Positions 24,803 through 33,563 are shown, counted from the stretch's first letter. The stretch: DNA of 41,495 bases from Sulfurovum sp. (GCA_027062365.1 JAMOTK010000034.1:1-41495), one strand, 5' to 3'. Numbers and translations are program-made. The notes: generated by a model not told the origin, from the letters alone.

Positions 24803-25090
24803 ATGATAATAACAAAAAGAGTCACTTTCATAGCCAAAGAGGGCTGTGAAGAGAAGATGAAAGAGCTACTTTCTGCGATGGTTGTGCCTAGTAAAGCAGA
24901 ATTTGGGGTCATTTTTTATGAGATATTTCAATATACTGATAATCCAAGAAAATTTATGGCGTATGAGAGTTGGGAAAGCGATGAAGCACTAGATGGGCAT
25001 AAAGCTTCGGCTCATTATGCTGTGTACAAATCAAGCTATGAGCCATATTGTGAGCATAAATATTCTGATAATTTAGAAGTGTTAGGCTAA
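24803..25090 (+). CDS. ABM-domain monooxygenase-like protein (YgiN/LsrG fold)
   Basis: 95 aa, the size of a single antibiotic-biosynthesis-monooxygenase domain, a dimeric ferredoxin-like fold. Diagnostic positions are VTFIAKEGCEEKMKELL in the first strand-helix, a central FYEIFQYTDNPRKFMAYESW and GHKASAHYAVYK with the conserved His-x3-His spacing. Family members include quinol monooxygenase YgiN, LsrG, which isomerises phospho-AI-2, and many of unknown role. Sequence does not decide between them. CAAAAGGAAATAAA provides a good ribosome site. The class II aldolase gene follows after 3 bases, so the two are one transcription unit and may act on the same compound. Confidence 0.78.
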   Translation: MIITKRVTFIAKEGCEEKMKELLSAMVVPSKAEFGVIFYEIFQYTDNPRKFMAYESWESDEALDGHKASAHYAVYKSSYEPYCEHKYSDNLEVLG

Positions 25091-25093
25091 GTC

Positions 25094-26245
25094 TTGAATA
25101 ATTTATGGGATGATGCCAAAGCATTGGCGTGTAAGAGTGATTTGGAATTGCGAGTTTATAGCTCTAACCTTTTGGGGCAGAGTGATGAGCTTGTGCTTCA
25201 TGGTGGGGGAAATACTTCTGTAAAATCTAGCGTTGATGGCGAAGAGATACTTTTTGTCAAAGGTTCGGGATGGGATTTGGTGTCTATCAAAGCAGAGGGT
25301 TTTGCTCCTGTGAAGATGGCGACGCTGTTGGAAATGGCAAAGCTAGAGAGTCTAAGTGATATAGATATGGTAGCAGGGCAAAAAGAGGCGATGATAGACA
25401 AGTCTGCTCCAAATCCCTCCGTAGAAGCCATACTTCATGCCCTTATTCCCTTTAAAGTTGTTGACCATACCCATGCTGATGCCATTGTGACCATTAGCAA
25501 TTCTAAGCAAGGTCAAACGCATATCAAGAGCCTTTATCCCAATTTTTTAATCATTCCTTATGTCATGCCTGGGTTTATTTTGGCACAAAAAATTTATGAA
25601 ATGACGCAAAATAACTTTGATTGGGAGTCTTGTGAAGGGTTAATTTTACACAATCATGGTATTTTTACCTTTGATGATGATGCAAAGAAATCTTATACAA
25701 AAATGATAGAAGCCGTAAGCTTAGCAGAAGCATTTTTAGACAAACACGCCCCTATTTTCTTAGACCACAAAATATCCAAAGCTTTTGATATTGAAGACCT
25801 ATCTTTAGATAAGTTTAGACATATCAACCAAAGCCCTCTAGCCGTGCATTATGCTTCACAAGAAAACCTAAGAACACAAGTCACAAGAGGCGTTCTCACT
25901 CCTGAGCATATTATCCGAACCAAACGCATACCTTTGGTCATAGAAGATTGGGATATTGAAGATGCGATTAGACATTTTATAGTAGATTATGAGACTTATT
26001 TTTCTGCCTATAAAACAGATGAAATCATGCTAGACAGCCGTCCAAAATACGCCGTCATCAAAGATTTCGGCATCGTCACCTTTGGCAAAACCCAAAAAGA
26101 AGCCGATGTCATTAACGATGTCATCACACACACGATGAAAGCAGTACTTCGTGCCGATAAGCTCGGTGGCTATCAAAGTATTTCTATTGCTGATAGTTTT
26201 GCGATGGAGTATTGGGAGTTGGAACAGGCGAAGTTGAAGGGGTAA
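25094..26245 (+). CDS. Class II aldolase/adducin-family protein (RhaD/RhaE aldolase-like)
   Basis: 383 aa from a TTG at 25094, chosen because NLWDDAKAL is the normal N-terminus of the rhamnulose-1-phosphate aldolase/dehydrogenase group. The zinc-dependent aldolase site is visible: HGGGNTSVK (36-44), VKGSGWDL (55-62), PNPSVEAILHA with Glu111, DHTHAD (H125, H127) and ILHNHGIFTF (H186, H188). The C-terminal 180 residues are present but the short-chain dehydrogenase half found in bifunctional RhaD proteins is absent. No rhamnose genes are nearby. It is linked to the ABM-domain gene, which points to processing of a small phosphorylated sugar or ketone, but the substrate is unknown. Confidence 0.8.
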   Translation: MNNLWDDAKALACKSDLELRVYSSNLLGQSDELVLHGGGNTSVKSSVDGEEILFVKGSGWDLVSIKAEGFAPVKMATLLEMAKLESLSDIDMVAGQKEAMIDKSAPNPSVEAILHALIPFKVVDHTHADAIVTISNSKQGQTHIKSLYPNFLIIPYVMPGFILAQKIYEMTQNNFDWESCEGLILHNHGIFTFDDDAKKSYTKMIEAVSLAEAFLDKHAPIFLDHKISKAFDIEDLSLDKFRHINQSPLAVHYASQENLRTQVTRGVLTPEHIIRTKRIPLVIEDWDIEDAIRHFIVDYETYFSAYKTDEIMLDSRPKYAVIKDFGIVTFGKTQKEADVINDVITHTMKAVLRADKLGGYQSISIADSFAMEYWELEQAKLKG

Positions 26246-26332
26246 TAGAATAATAATTATTTTGTTAAGATTTTTTCAATTAAATTGAGTAAAAAGATAC
26301 ATAGGGGCTTAGATGGGTTTTTAGCTTTTCTA

Positions 26333-26420
26333 TGGCTGAGAGGAAGGGATTCGAACCCTCGGTGAGTTGCCCCACACAGACGTTCCAGGTCTGCACCTTC
26401 GACCACTCGGACACCTCTCA
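26333..26420 (-). tRNA. tRNA-Ser (anticodon GGA)
   Basis: Read on the minus strand, the acceptor pairs TGAGAGG with CCTCTCA. The D arm is TCCGAGTGGTCGAAGGT and the anticodon arm CAGACCTGGAACGTCTG exposes GGA. A long variable arm (TGGGGCAACTCAC) marks a class II serine tRNA, the T loop is GGGTTCGAATCCC, and a 3' CCA is encoded at 26335-26333. It reads UCC and UCU codons. Confidence 0.95.
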
Positions 26421-26494
26421 ACATTTATAGGACGCTTTTTGAACGGAGTTCAACAAAGCTACGCTAACACTGAGTTTACTTCAGCAGTAGGCTC

Positions 26495-26510
26495 ATGTGA
26501 CTAGTCACAT
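26495..26510. repeat. Perfect 16-bp palindrome between tRNA-Ser and the SRP RNA
   Basis: ATGTGACTAGTCACAT is its own reverse complement, located about 75 bases upstream of tRNA-Ser and 58 bases downstream of the SRP RNA on their strand. It has no T tract. It may be a protein-binding site or a processing hairpin; nothing else here identifies it. Confidence 0.5.
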
Positions 26511-26567
26511 TAAATACTTAAATCAAATAAAAAAGTAAGTATCGGATTATTGATTAGAATTGTAGTA

Positions 26568-26670
26568 CCTCTTTCCAGATACCTGCGGCACCCAGTAGAA
26601 AAAGGTGGGCTGCTATGTTCCCATCCTGACCCATTGTCTTTTTGTACCGTTGCACAGGTCTAAAAAGAGG
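26568..26670 (-). ncRNA. ffs: Signal recognition particle RNA, small bacterial (4.5S) type
   Basis: On the minus strand a roughly 103-base RNA folds as one long hairpin: 5' CCTCTTTTTAGACCTGTGC pairs with 3' GCAGGTATCTGGAAAGAGG. The apical half holds the universally conserved Ffh-binding element, GGGTCAGG, GGGAACAT, then AGCAGCCC, matching the asymmetric and symmetric loops and a tetraloop-like GGAA. Ends are set by the terminal helix and could extend by a few bases. It would pair with Ffh to target membrane proteins to SecYEG. A -10 box precedes it. Confidence 0.92.
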
Positions 26671-26677
26671 CAAGGGA

Positions 26678-26683
26678 ATTGTA
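26678..26683 (-). promoter_or_regulatory. -10 box of the SRP RNA gene
   Basis: TACAAT on the minus strand (26683-26678) ends 8 bases before the predicted 5' end of the RNA, the normal distance for a transcription start. Confidence 0.6.
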
Positions 26684-26722
26684 TCTAAAAATTCTTTAGC
26701 TAAGGCTTACTTTTGACTAAAA

Positions 26723-27154
26723 TTATCTTACACAACGTACAAAACGGACAGCTGTTTTAGCAACATCACCTGAATTGCCATTATTAAAAAATACAGCCCA
26801 TGCATAGGCATGATTGGAGCTAAATGTGGTAGAACTCCAATAAGGATTACCTGATGCTGTCCAAACAAATTTTGCAGGATCTTGATCAATGGCAGGATTT
26901 ACTCTTGTTCTCTCAATGATACTTTTGAGCTCTTTGATATTTGGTAATCTCCAATCATCATATACACCTAAAACAAGGTCTTCACAATAATCTATTGCTA
27001 ATTCCCAACTTTTTTCTGTTTCCGAATTTTCGAGTTCATTATCTTGCCATTGCAGGGTAGTGTTACTGTCTATGACAATTTTATCAGCTGTTCTGCTAAA
27101 TCCTGCCATACTTAGGCTACTCATGACGATACATAGTAAAAATATTTTTTTCAT
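26723..27154 (-). CDS. Secreted DUF1566 (Lcl C-terminal domain) protein
   Basis: 143 aa. A signal peptide (cut near SMAGFS, about residue 18) is followed by a single DUF1566 domain: NTTLQWQDNE, SWELAIDYCEDL, the hallmark YDDWRLPNIKELKSI, NPYWSSTTFSSNHAYAWAV and the terminal AVRFVRCVR. The Lcl C-terminal domain was named from a Legionella collagen-like adhesin and is common in secreted bacterial proteins, but its activity is unknown. Two cysteines (in YCEDL and VRCVR) are conserved in the neighbour and probably form a disulfide. It follows the cadherin-like gene after 9 bases, with AAGGAGAT ahead of the ATG. Confidence 0.85.
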   Translation of the reverse strand: MKKIFLLCIVMSSLSMAGFSRTADKIVIDSNTTLQWQDNELENSETEKSWELAIDYCEDLVLGVYDDWRLPNIKELKSIIERTRVNPAIDQDPAKFVWTASGNPYWSSTTFSSNHAYAWAVFFNNGNSGDVAKTAVRFVRCVR

Positions 27155-27163
27155 CTTATCTCC

Positions 27164-29239
27164 TTATCTTGTTCTTACACAACGAACATAATTGTTAGCA
27201 TTTCTTACTTGTCTAGAATCTTTGGCATTATCAAAGCGTAGTACCCATGTTCTATTTGAAGTGTTTGGATCGACATCAATTGTTGCACTCCAATAAGAAC
27301 CTGCTGTTATGGTATTTAAAAATATGGGATTGATGGTAGCTATACCAGCAGTATGATGATACTCAACTAGGGAATCCAACTCAACAAGAGAAGGTAGTCT
27401 CCAATCGTCATAAATTCCTAGGGTTAATGTGGTGCAGTAGGTGGTGGCTGTATCACCACTTGTGTCTACTAAGCTCTCATCTGTAGCTAAATCCCAATTG
27501 GCTTGTGTTATCCATTTTTTAGAGATATTAATATCATCTTGCCAGTCTAGTTCGCTAATATCATCTGTCACAATATTGGTAGCAGGATCTCTACTATAAC
27601 TATGGTCATAAATTTGACCCAATTCATAGAGTCCATCATCTCTTAGGGCAAGAGAATCGGATGTATCGTTAATATCAACGATATCTCCGTCCTCGTTATA
27701 ACTAATAGTCTGACCTGTCTTTTTAGGTAATTGTTCAAATATATTAGCGATATTTATACTGACAGGAATATCGCTCTCATTCTGATTCTCATCGTGAGCA
27801 ACAGCTGTAAACCTATAAAGAATCTTACCACTTTCATAATCTGGAGCTATTTTGAAGCTCACTACTCCCGTACTGCTATCTATATTGAAAGAGGCTTTAT
27901 CTAAACCATCTTCTATACTAAATTCTATAGTACTTCGGTTACTGTCTATATCTACAGCATACAGCGTAATGGCTGTTGTGTTTTTTTCTAGTACTGTGAC
28001 GTTGTATTCATCTGCTACGGTAATATTGTCTTCTTCCACAAATATAGGTGATTCATCATCAACATTTAAAATATTGACGATGACAGTCTGTGATACAGAA
28101 CCCCCTATATTTGTAGCGGTTGCAAGAAAGCTGTAAGTAGTAGTAATTTCAAAATCTGTAGATATATCAAATATGACAACACCTGTTATTTCATTGATGA
28201 CAAACAATGTACTATTTCCATCACTGATACTATATCTGTCTGTATTCCTAGATGTGTCTATATTACTAGCAAGAAGAGTAATCACACTTTCATTTCCTTC
28301 GTTGACAGAGACTGTAAAGTTGAGATTAGGATCAAAGACAGGAGGAGGTGTATCCTCCACATCATTGATATTGATAGTTACGGCTTGTGTTGTCTCGTGT
28401 ACTCCATCACTAGCTACGGCTGTAAAGGTATACTTAATGATACCACTTTCATAATCTGGGGCAGTAATAAAAGTAACGATACCTGTAGCAGGGTCTATCT
28501 CAAATAAACTACTATTACCATCACGGATACTATATCTTGGAGTATAATCATCTGAGGCATTTAGGTCTATCGCAAAAAGTTGATTTTCATCAACACTTAC
28601 ATTGTAATCAGGACCAAGATCATTAAAAGTTGGGTCAGTCGTATCTGCTGTAGCACTGATACGTATCTCTCTTGTGCGTTCTATGGCACTATGATTGTCT
28701 TCGTCTTTGGCATTATATCTGATAGTATAATTGCCTTCTGTATTGATGTCTACTGTACCAGTAATATTAATATCTTCACTAATATCTCCTTCAATACTAT
28801 CTTGAACCGTTGCATTGTCTTCAATGTATTGGCTACCTAGCCCTAAGCGTATAAGGTCACTTCCTATCAGTGTAATCACAGGGATACCATTGATAAGTGT
28901 ATTTACAATCGCTTGTATCTCTTCTGTGCTATCTACTTGTGAGGAGGTAAGTAAGGCAATTTGAGCATTGAGAGGGTCTAGGATACGACTCTCCATATTT
29001 ATAATTCCTATGTCTTCATAGTCTGTGAGTGTTAATGTACCTATCGTTCCATTATTATCGGCATATTCTCCTACTTTTTTAAGTGCTAGTACTTTTGGAC
29101 TACTAGTTAAAATAAAATTGGTGATAACACTAAGTACAGCATGTATCTCTGTATTGGTTGGTGCAGAGATGGCTCCTGTAGAGGATAGCATGGCTATTAA
29201 TAAAATAGTGAATGATTTACGTGTTAGCATTTTAAACAT
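27164..29239 (-). CDS. Secreted multidomain surface protein: DUF5011, three cadherin-like repeats and C-terminal DUF1566
   Basis: 691 aa. The signal peptide ends near residue 26 (GAISAP). A helical region (about 27-120) leads to a DUF5011 Ig-like domain (about 122-195; NTEGNYTIRYNAKDEDNH). Three cadherin-like repeats follow at about 196-295, 296-395 and 396-500; each has the YSI.DG....F.I...TGVV.F...PDYE pattern and an acidic Asp-rich end (NINDVED, NILNVDD), consistent with calcium binding. The C-terminal 150 residues are a DUF1566 domain with LDWQDDINISKKW, IYDDWRLPSLVELDSL, SYWSATID and YVRCVRTR. AAGGAA precedes the ATG. No LPXTG or outer-membrane anchor is visible, so it is exported by Sec and then periplasmic or secreted. 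It resembles the single-domain gene that follows it. Confidence 0.85.
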   Translation of the reverse strand: MFKMLTRKSFTILLIAMLSSTGAISAPTNTEIHAVLSVITNFILTSSPKVLALKKVGEYADNNGTIGTLTLTDYEDIGIINMESRILDPLNAQIALLTSSQVDSTEEIQAIVNTLINGIPVITLIGSDLIRLGLGSQYIEDNATVQDSIEGDISEDINITGTVDINTEGNYTIRYNAKDEDNHSAIERTREIRISATADTTDPTFNDLGPDYNVSVDENQLFAIDLNASDDYTPRYSIRDGNSSLFEIDPATGIVTFITAPDYESGIIKYTFTAVASDGVHETTQAVTININDVEDTPPPVFDPNLNFTVSVNEGNESVITLLASNIDTSRNTDRYSISDGNSTLFVINEITGVVIFDISTDFEITTTYSFLATATNIGGSVSQTVIVNILNVDDESPIFVEEDNITVADEYNVTVLEKNTTAITLYAVDIDSNRSTIEFSIEDGLDKASFNIDSSTGVVSFKIAPDYESGKILYRFTAVAHDENQNESDIPVSINIANIFEQLPKKTGQTISYNEDGDIVDINDTSDSLALRDDGLYELGQIYDHSYSRDPATNIVTDDISELDWQDDINISKKWITQANWDLATDESLVDTSGDTATTYCTTLTLGIYDDWRLPSLVELDSLVEYHHTAGIATINPIFLNTITAGSYWSATIDVDPNTSNRTWVLRFDNAKDSRQVRNANNYVRCVRTR

Positions 29240-29360
29240 ATTATTTCCTTCATGTTTTTTAGATGGGTTTTCTCCATTATATCAAAGATTGTATAAAAAT
29301 GCAATAGTAAAGATACTTAATATTTGCTTAATATTATTTTTTGTGTGAAATAGTAATGTT

Positions 29361-30467
29361 TTACTCTTCTTCTGTATTAATTACTGACCATTCATCAAAG
29401 GGTAGGGCTTCAAAGTGTAGCTTTTCTATTTGATAGTGATAGCTATTGGCTACTGTGATGATGATGATTTTGCTGATACCATGGTGTTTATACAGAGAAA
29501 TTTTTTTTTGAGACTTGAGCCATAGACTCTCTTCACTTTCAAAAGGGGCAGGGATGATAAGGGTATTTTTTTGGGTGATATAGCCATGGATACCTAGGGT
29601 TTGTATAGGAATATTGTGTTTGATGAGGGCTAGGGCTATCATGCTATCAAATTGTAGTATAAAGGGTTGTCCTAGTGTGAGATACTTAGCAAAGGCAAAA
29701 TCAAAAAGTATCATCTTTTTAGCAGATTTTTGCTGATAGTCTTCTATAAAAGTAATAAGCTTTTCTTGTTCAAATAGCCTTATGGTTTTATAGAGCCAAT
29801 CTTTAGAGACCTTAAATCTTTCTTTGGCAAAAGTATAGATTTGATGAACGCTCAGGTGTTGGGTATGGTATCTAGCAAGAAGGAGTAAGAGTTTTTGTTC
29901 TTGTGGTAGGAAAGCACTTTGAAAAAAGAGTTTCATCGCTTGGGTACTGGTCTTTTGAGAATGGGCTAGAAGAGGCAGTGTCCCTGAACGTAAAAAGTGA
30001 TTGAATCCTTTGTTTTGGGCAGCACTAGCATCAAATGCTAAGAACTCTTCATAATCAAGAGGGAAAAGTTCTAGGGAAAGAAAACTTTTTGTGGAGGTGA
30101 TGTCTTTTTGTGCTAAGGCTATACGGGTAAGTACAATGATATTGGCTACTTTTGGAAAGTGAGGGAGTAGGGATTCTTCGTAATGATCTAGTACCAATAC
30201 GCTAATGTTGTGCGTATCTATATACTGTTGTAGTGTGAGGGGTTGCCATGTATGAAAAAGCAGTTTAGGGTCTTGCATATCTATATATAAGATAGGCTCG
30301 TTTTGGATTTGAGTGAGAGTATCTAAGACTAATGAAGTTTTGCCTGACCCACGTACACCATAGAGATTGATATGGTGTGTATAAGGGAGTAGGGGTAATT
30401 GTAGTTTTCTAATAACAAAATGTTCATTATTTGGGCGTTGATTATGATAATATTCGAGTAAGTCCAT
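29361..30467 (-). CDS. AAA-type ATPase of the single-gene ATP-binding protein family
   Basis: 368 aa. The P-loop is GVRGSGKTS (37-45) and the Walker B-like strand VLVLDHYEE (91-98), with a sensor-like NIIVLTRIAL strand after it. The middle part LFPLDYEEFLAFD is typical of the archaeal/bacterial ATPase group in which an N-terminal AAA domain is followed by a winged-helix and a DUF4143- or DUF234-like C-terminal part. A helix-turn-helix-like region covers about 215-245. Function of the family is unknown. A perfect palindrome lies 15 bases upstream of the start, and the ribosome site AAAGGATAG sits between them. The gene has no partner on its strand. Confidence 0.72.
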   Translation of the reverse strand: MDLLEYYHNQRPNNEHFVIRKLQLPLLPYTHHINLYGVRGSGKTSLVLDTLTQIQNEPILYIDMQDPKLLFHTWQPLTLQQYIDTHNISVLVLDHYEESLLPHFPKVANIIVLTRIALAQKDITSTKSFLSLELFPLDYEEFLAFDASAAQNKGFNHFLRSGTLPLLAHSQKTSTQAMKLFFQSAFLPQEQKLLLLLARYHTQHLSVHQIYTFAKERFKVSKDWLYKTIRLFEQEKLITFIEDYQQKSAKKMILFDFAFAKYLTLGQPFILQFDSMIALALIKHNIPIQTLGIHGYITQKNTLIIPAPFESEESLWLKSQKKISLYKHHGISKIIIITVANSYHYQIEKLHFEALPFDEWSVINTEEE

Positions 30468-30481
30468 GTAACTATCCTTTA

Positions 30482-30506
30482 TTGTTTCCTTTTAAAAAGG
30501 AAACAA
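30482..30506. promoter_or_regulatory. Perfect 25-bp palindrome in front of the AAA ATPase gene
   Basis: TTGTTTCCTTTT (30482-30493) and AAAAGGAAACAA (30495-30506) are exact inverted arms around a single A. It sits directly upstream of the ribosome site of the minus-strand ATPase gene and about 60 bases upstream of the S10 promoter on the other strand. It suits an operator, possibly for autoregulation through the ATPase's winged-helix-like region. A hairpin in the ATPase leader is the alternative. Confidence 0.55.
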
Positions 30507-30564
30507 ACTAAGTTATTATAGCTATTTTATGGTTAAAAGTATGGTGGAATTGAATAAATTTAGG

Positions 30565-30570
30565 TATAAT
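30565..30570 (+). promoter_or_regulatory. -10 box of the S10 operon
   Basis: TATAAT in TTTAGGTATAATACTCG, with transcription expected near 30577, about 84 bases upstream of rpsJ. No good -35 is seen at 17 bases. Confidence 0.6.
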
Positions 30571-30576
30571 ACTCGT

Positions 30577-30660
30577 TCCTAATTTTATGTTAGAGGGGTA
30601 TCCCTGTGTTTAGGCACCCGAGACTTTGTCTTAGGCTAACGAGTTCTTTAAAGGGTAAAA
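30577..30660 (+). promoter_or_regulatory. Structured S10 operon leader
   Basis: The expected leader can fold with GTTAG (30589-30593) pairing CTAAC (30636-30640), enclosing two hairpins: AGGGGTATCCCT (30593-30604) and AGACTTTGTCT (30621-30631). AAAGGG at 30650-30655 is the rpsJ ribosome site. The fold could be a target for autogenous control by a ribosomal protein, as L4 does in E. coli, but the sequence shows no match to that leader. Confidence 0.4.
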
Positions 30661-30972
30661 ATGGAAAAAATAAGATTAAAGCTTAAGGCTTACGATCATA
30701 GAGTGTTAGACAGATCAGTTGCTGCTATCGTAGATGCAGTTAAGCGTACAGGTGCAGAAATTAGAGGGCCAATTCCAATGCCAACTAAAATGAAGCGTTA
30801 TACGGTTCTTAAATCTCCACACGTAAACAAAGATGCACGTGAGCAGTTTGAGATTAGAATTCACGGAAGAATGATTGACATCGTTTCAGCCACTTCAGAT
30901 ACTATTGATTCACTTATGAAGTTGGATTTAGCACCTGAAATCGAAGTTGAAATTCGTTCAATGGACAAGTAG
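30661..30972 (+). CDS. rpsJ: 30S ribosomal protein S10
   Basis: 103 aa, first gene of the S10 operon. The start [20 protein letters not shown], the [20 protein letters not shown] loop and [11 protein letters not shown] are standard. In the 30S head S10 also serves as NusE in antitermination and contacts NusG. The ribosome site is AAAGGG. rplC follows after 8 bases. Confidence 0.98.
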   Translation: MEKIRLKLKAYDHRVLDRSVAAIVDAVKRTGAEIRGPIPMPTKMKRYTVLKSPHVNKDAREQFEIRIHGRMIDIVSATSDTIDSLMKLDLAPEIEVEIRSMDK

Positions 30973-30980
30973 GAGTAGAG

Positions 30981-31562
30981 ATGGAATTTATTATAGAAAA
31001 AATTGGTATGAGCAGAACTGTTGATGTACCAAGTGTTCCAGTTACACTTTTGAAAGTCATTGAAACGAAAGTTTGTGAAGTCAAAGAGGACGGAAAAGCA
31101 CTTGTTGCGTACAACTCAAGTAAAAAACTAAATAAAAGCATTGAAGGTCAACAGACTAAATTTAATGTTTCTAAAGAGTTTAACAAATTTATGACAATTG
31201 AAGTAGCAGAGGGTACTGAAGCTGGCGATTTAAGTACAGCAATCCTTTCTGAAACAACATTGGTTAAAACTTCTCTTAACACTAAGGGTAGAGGTTTTTC
31301 TGGTGGTATGAAACGTCACGGATTTGGTGGTGGACCTGCATCACATGGTCACAGATTTGGTAGACGTATTGGTTCTATCGGTAATGCTGAATGGCCTGGA
31401 CGTGTTCAAAAAGGTAAAAAAATGCCTGGTCAATACGGAAACACTCAAACAACAGTTAAAAATGATGTACTTTCATTTGACGCTGAAAATGGTATCTTAG
31501 TATTAAAAGGTTCAATTCCTGGTCACAATGGGGCTAGAGGATTAGTAAGGATAGTTAAATAA
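30981..31562 (+). CDS. rplC: 50S ribosomal protein L3
   Basis: 193 aa, somewhat shorter than the E. coli protein of 209. L3 binds 23S rRNA early and reaches the peptidyl transferase centre with the extension recognisable as [20 protein letters not shown] and [20 protein letters not shown]. The C-terminus [20 protein letters not shown] is typical. AGGAGTAGAG precedes the ATG. The stop overlaps the rplD start by one base. Confidence 0.97.
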   Translation: MEFIIEKIGMSRTVDVPSVPVTLLKVIETKVCEVKEDGKALVAYNSSKKLNKSIEGQQTKFNVSKEFNKFMTIEVAEGTEAGDLSTAILSETTLVKTSLNTKGRGFSGGMKRHGFGGGPASHGHRFGRRIGSIGNAEWPGRVQKGKKMPGQYGNTQTTVKNDVLSFDAENGILVLKGSIPGHNGARGLVRIVK

Positions 31563-32152
31563 TGAATACAACAGTAATTAAAACAACAGACCTTCCAAAA
31601 GCATTCTTGGAAGTGCACCCACACAATCTTTACCTTTATTGTAAAGCGTATGCAGCTGGACTTAGAGCCAACACAGCACAGACTAAAACTAGATCTGATG
31701 TAAGTGGTGGTGGTAAAAAACCATGGGCTCAAAAGGGTGGAGGACGTGCAAGAGCAGGTTCAATAAGATCTCCTATATTTGTAGGTGGTGGTGTTGCATT
31801 TGGTCCTAGTACCAACCGAAACTATGACCAAAAAGTAAATAAAAAGCAAAAAAGACTTGCACTTATGCATGCACTTGCTGATATGGCTGCAAATGATAAA
31901 CTTTTGGTTATCGATTCAATTGCAATTGAATCTGGTAAAACAAAAGATGCTATCGCATTTGTAAATGGTTTAGAGCAAAGAGATGTACTTGTAGTAAAAG
32001 AGATGATAGATGATAAGACTTTCTTAGCATTTAGAAACTTGCAAAATGCATACCTTATCGAACCAAATGAGCTTAATGCTTACCTTGCTGCTGCATATCA
32101 CTCAATTGTGATTGAAAAAGCAGTATTTGATAAATTGACAAAAGAGGCTTAG
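31562..32152 (+). CDS. rplD: 50S ribosomal protein L4
   Basis: 196 aa. The extended exit-tunnel loop is seen as [20 protein letters not shown] followed by [20 protein letters not shown]. Globular signatures are [20 protein letters not shown] and DVLVVKEM. In E. coli L4 represses its own operon; the leader here might serve the same purpose. TAATG coupling joins it to rplC. Confidence 0.97.
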   Translation: MNTTVIKTTDLPKAFLEVHPHNLYLYCKAYAAGLRANTAQTKTRSDVSGGGKKPWAQKGGGRARAGSIRSPIFVGGGVAFGPSTNRNYDQKVNKKQKRLALMHALADMAANDKLLVIDSIAIESGKTKDAIAFVNGLEQRDVLVVKEMIDDKTFLAFRNLQNAYLIEPNELNAYLAAAYHSIVIEKAVFDKLTKEA

Positions 32153-32153
32153 T

Positions 32154-32435
32154 ATGGCAGATATTACAGATATTAAAGCAATTATGTATACAGAGAAGAG
32201 TTTGGCTCTTCAAGAAGATGGTGTCATCGTAGTGCAAACTACTCCAAGAATGACTAAAAATGGTCTTAAAGAAGTATTTAAAGAATTTTTTGGGATTAAT
32301 CCACTTAGAGTAAACTCAATGAGAGTCAATGGTAAAGTGAAAAGATTTAAAGGTATCGAAGGAAAAAGAGTTGACACAAAGAAATTTTATGTCACACTTC
32401 CTGCAGATGCTAAAATCGAAAGCCTAGCAGTATAA
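32154..32435 (+). CDS. rplW: 50S ribosomal protein L23
   Basis: 93 aa, a tunnel-exit protein that docks trigger factor and SRP. It shows [40 protein letters not shown] and [20 protein letters not shown]. It starts 1 base after rplD ends. Confidence 0.96.
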   Translation: MADITDIKAIMYTEKSLALQEDGVIVVQTTPRMTKNGLKEVFKEFFGINPLRVNSMRVNGKVKRFKGIEGKRVDTKKFYVTLPADAKIESLAV

Positions 32436-32444
32436 GGATAGAAG

Positions 32445-33272
32445 ATGGCAATTAAAACATATAAACCAACCACCCCTTCAAGACGTTATATGACGAACCT
32501 TGATAGTGGTGACATTACTGCTAAACCAAGTGTAAGAGCATTACTTAAAAATCTTCCAAGATCTGCAGGTAGAAACTCTAACGGTAGAATTACTTCTCGT
32601 CATAGAGAAGCAGGAGCAAAAAAACTATATAGAATTATTGACTTTAAAAGAAATAAATTCAATGTAGAGGGTACAGTAGCTACTATTGAGTACGACCCAT
32701 ACAGAAACTGTAGAATTTGTCTTGTAAAATATACTGATGGTGATAGAAGATATATTCTTCAACCAAAAGGTCTTAATGTCGGTGATAAAATCATGTCAGC
32801 AGACGCTGGTCTTGATATCAAAACTGGTAACACGATGAAACTCAAATCAATTCCTGTAGGAACATTGGTACATAACATCGAAATGAGTCCTGGTCATGGT
32901 GGTCAGATTGCTCGTTCTGCTGGTGGATATGCACAAATCATGGGTAGAGATGGTAAATACGTTTCTCTTAGATTACCTTCAGGTGAGATGAGATATATCC
33001 TTGATGAGTGTTTATCAACCATTGGTGCAGTTGGAAATGAAGACTTTTCAAATATAGTAATCGGTAAAGCTGGACGTTCAAGACATTTAGGTATCAGACC
33101 TCAGACTCGTGGTTCTGCGATGAACCCAATTGATCACCCACATGGTGGTGGTGAAGGTAAGACGAACTCTGGTAGACATCCTGTATCTCCATGGGGAACT
33201 CCTGCTAAAGGGTTCAAAACACGTAAAAAACAAGCTAGTGATAAACTTATTATCTCTAAGCGTAAAAAGTAA
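32445..33272 (+). CDS. rplB: 50S ribosomal protein L2
   Basis: 275 aa, full length. L2 is needed for subunit joining and peptidyl transfer. Seen are [58 protein letters not shown] and the functionally important [20 protein letters not shown], then [25 protein letters not shown] precedes the ATG. Confidence 0.98.
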   Translation: MAIKTYKPTTPSRRYMTNLDSGDITAKPSVRALLKNLPRSAGRNSNGRITSRHREAGAKKLYRIIDFKRNKFNVEGTVATIEYDPYRNCRICLVKYTDGDRRYILQPKGLNVGDKIMSADAGLDIKTGNTMKLKSIPVGTLVHNIEMSPGHGGQIARSAGGYAQIMGRDGKYVSLRLPSGEMRYILDECLSTIGAVGNEDFSNIVIGKAGRSRHLGIRPQTRGSAMNPIDHPHGGGEGKTNSGRHPVSPWGTPAKGFKTRKKQASDKLIISKRKK

Positions 33273-33283
33273 GGGGCTAAGAT

Positions 33284-33562
33284 ATGGCTAGATCGACAAA
33301 AAAAGGTCCATTTATCGATGGTCACTTAATGAAAAAAGTGCTTAAAGCAAAAGAAGAAGGTTCTCATAAACCAATTAAAACTTGGTCAAGAAGATCAGTA
33401 ATTTTTCCTGAGTTTATTGGTTTGACAATCAATGTTCACAATGGTAGACAATTTGTACCAGTGTTCGTAACTGAAAATCACGTAGGTTACAAACTAGGTG
33501 AATTTTCACCAACAAGAACATTTAAGGGTCATAAAGGCTCGGTTCAGAAGAAGGTAGGTTAA
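33284..33562 (+). CDS. rpsS: 30S ribosomal protein S19
   Basis: 92 aa. The start [19 protein letters not shown], the core [20 protein letters not shown] and [20 protein letters not shown], and the C-terminal [16 protein letters not shown] are standard for the 30S head protein next to S13. AAGGGGCTAAG is the ribosome site. rplV follows after 1 base. Confidence 0.97.
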   Translation: MARSTKKGPFIDGHLMKKVLKAKEEGSHKPIKTWSRRSVIFPEFIGLTINVHNGRQFVPVFVTENHVGYKLGEFSPTRTFKGHKGSVQKKVG

Positions 33563-33563
33563 T

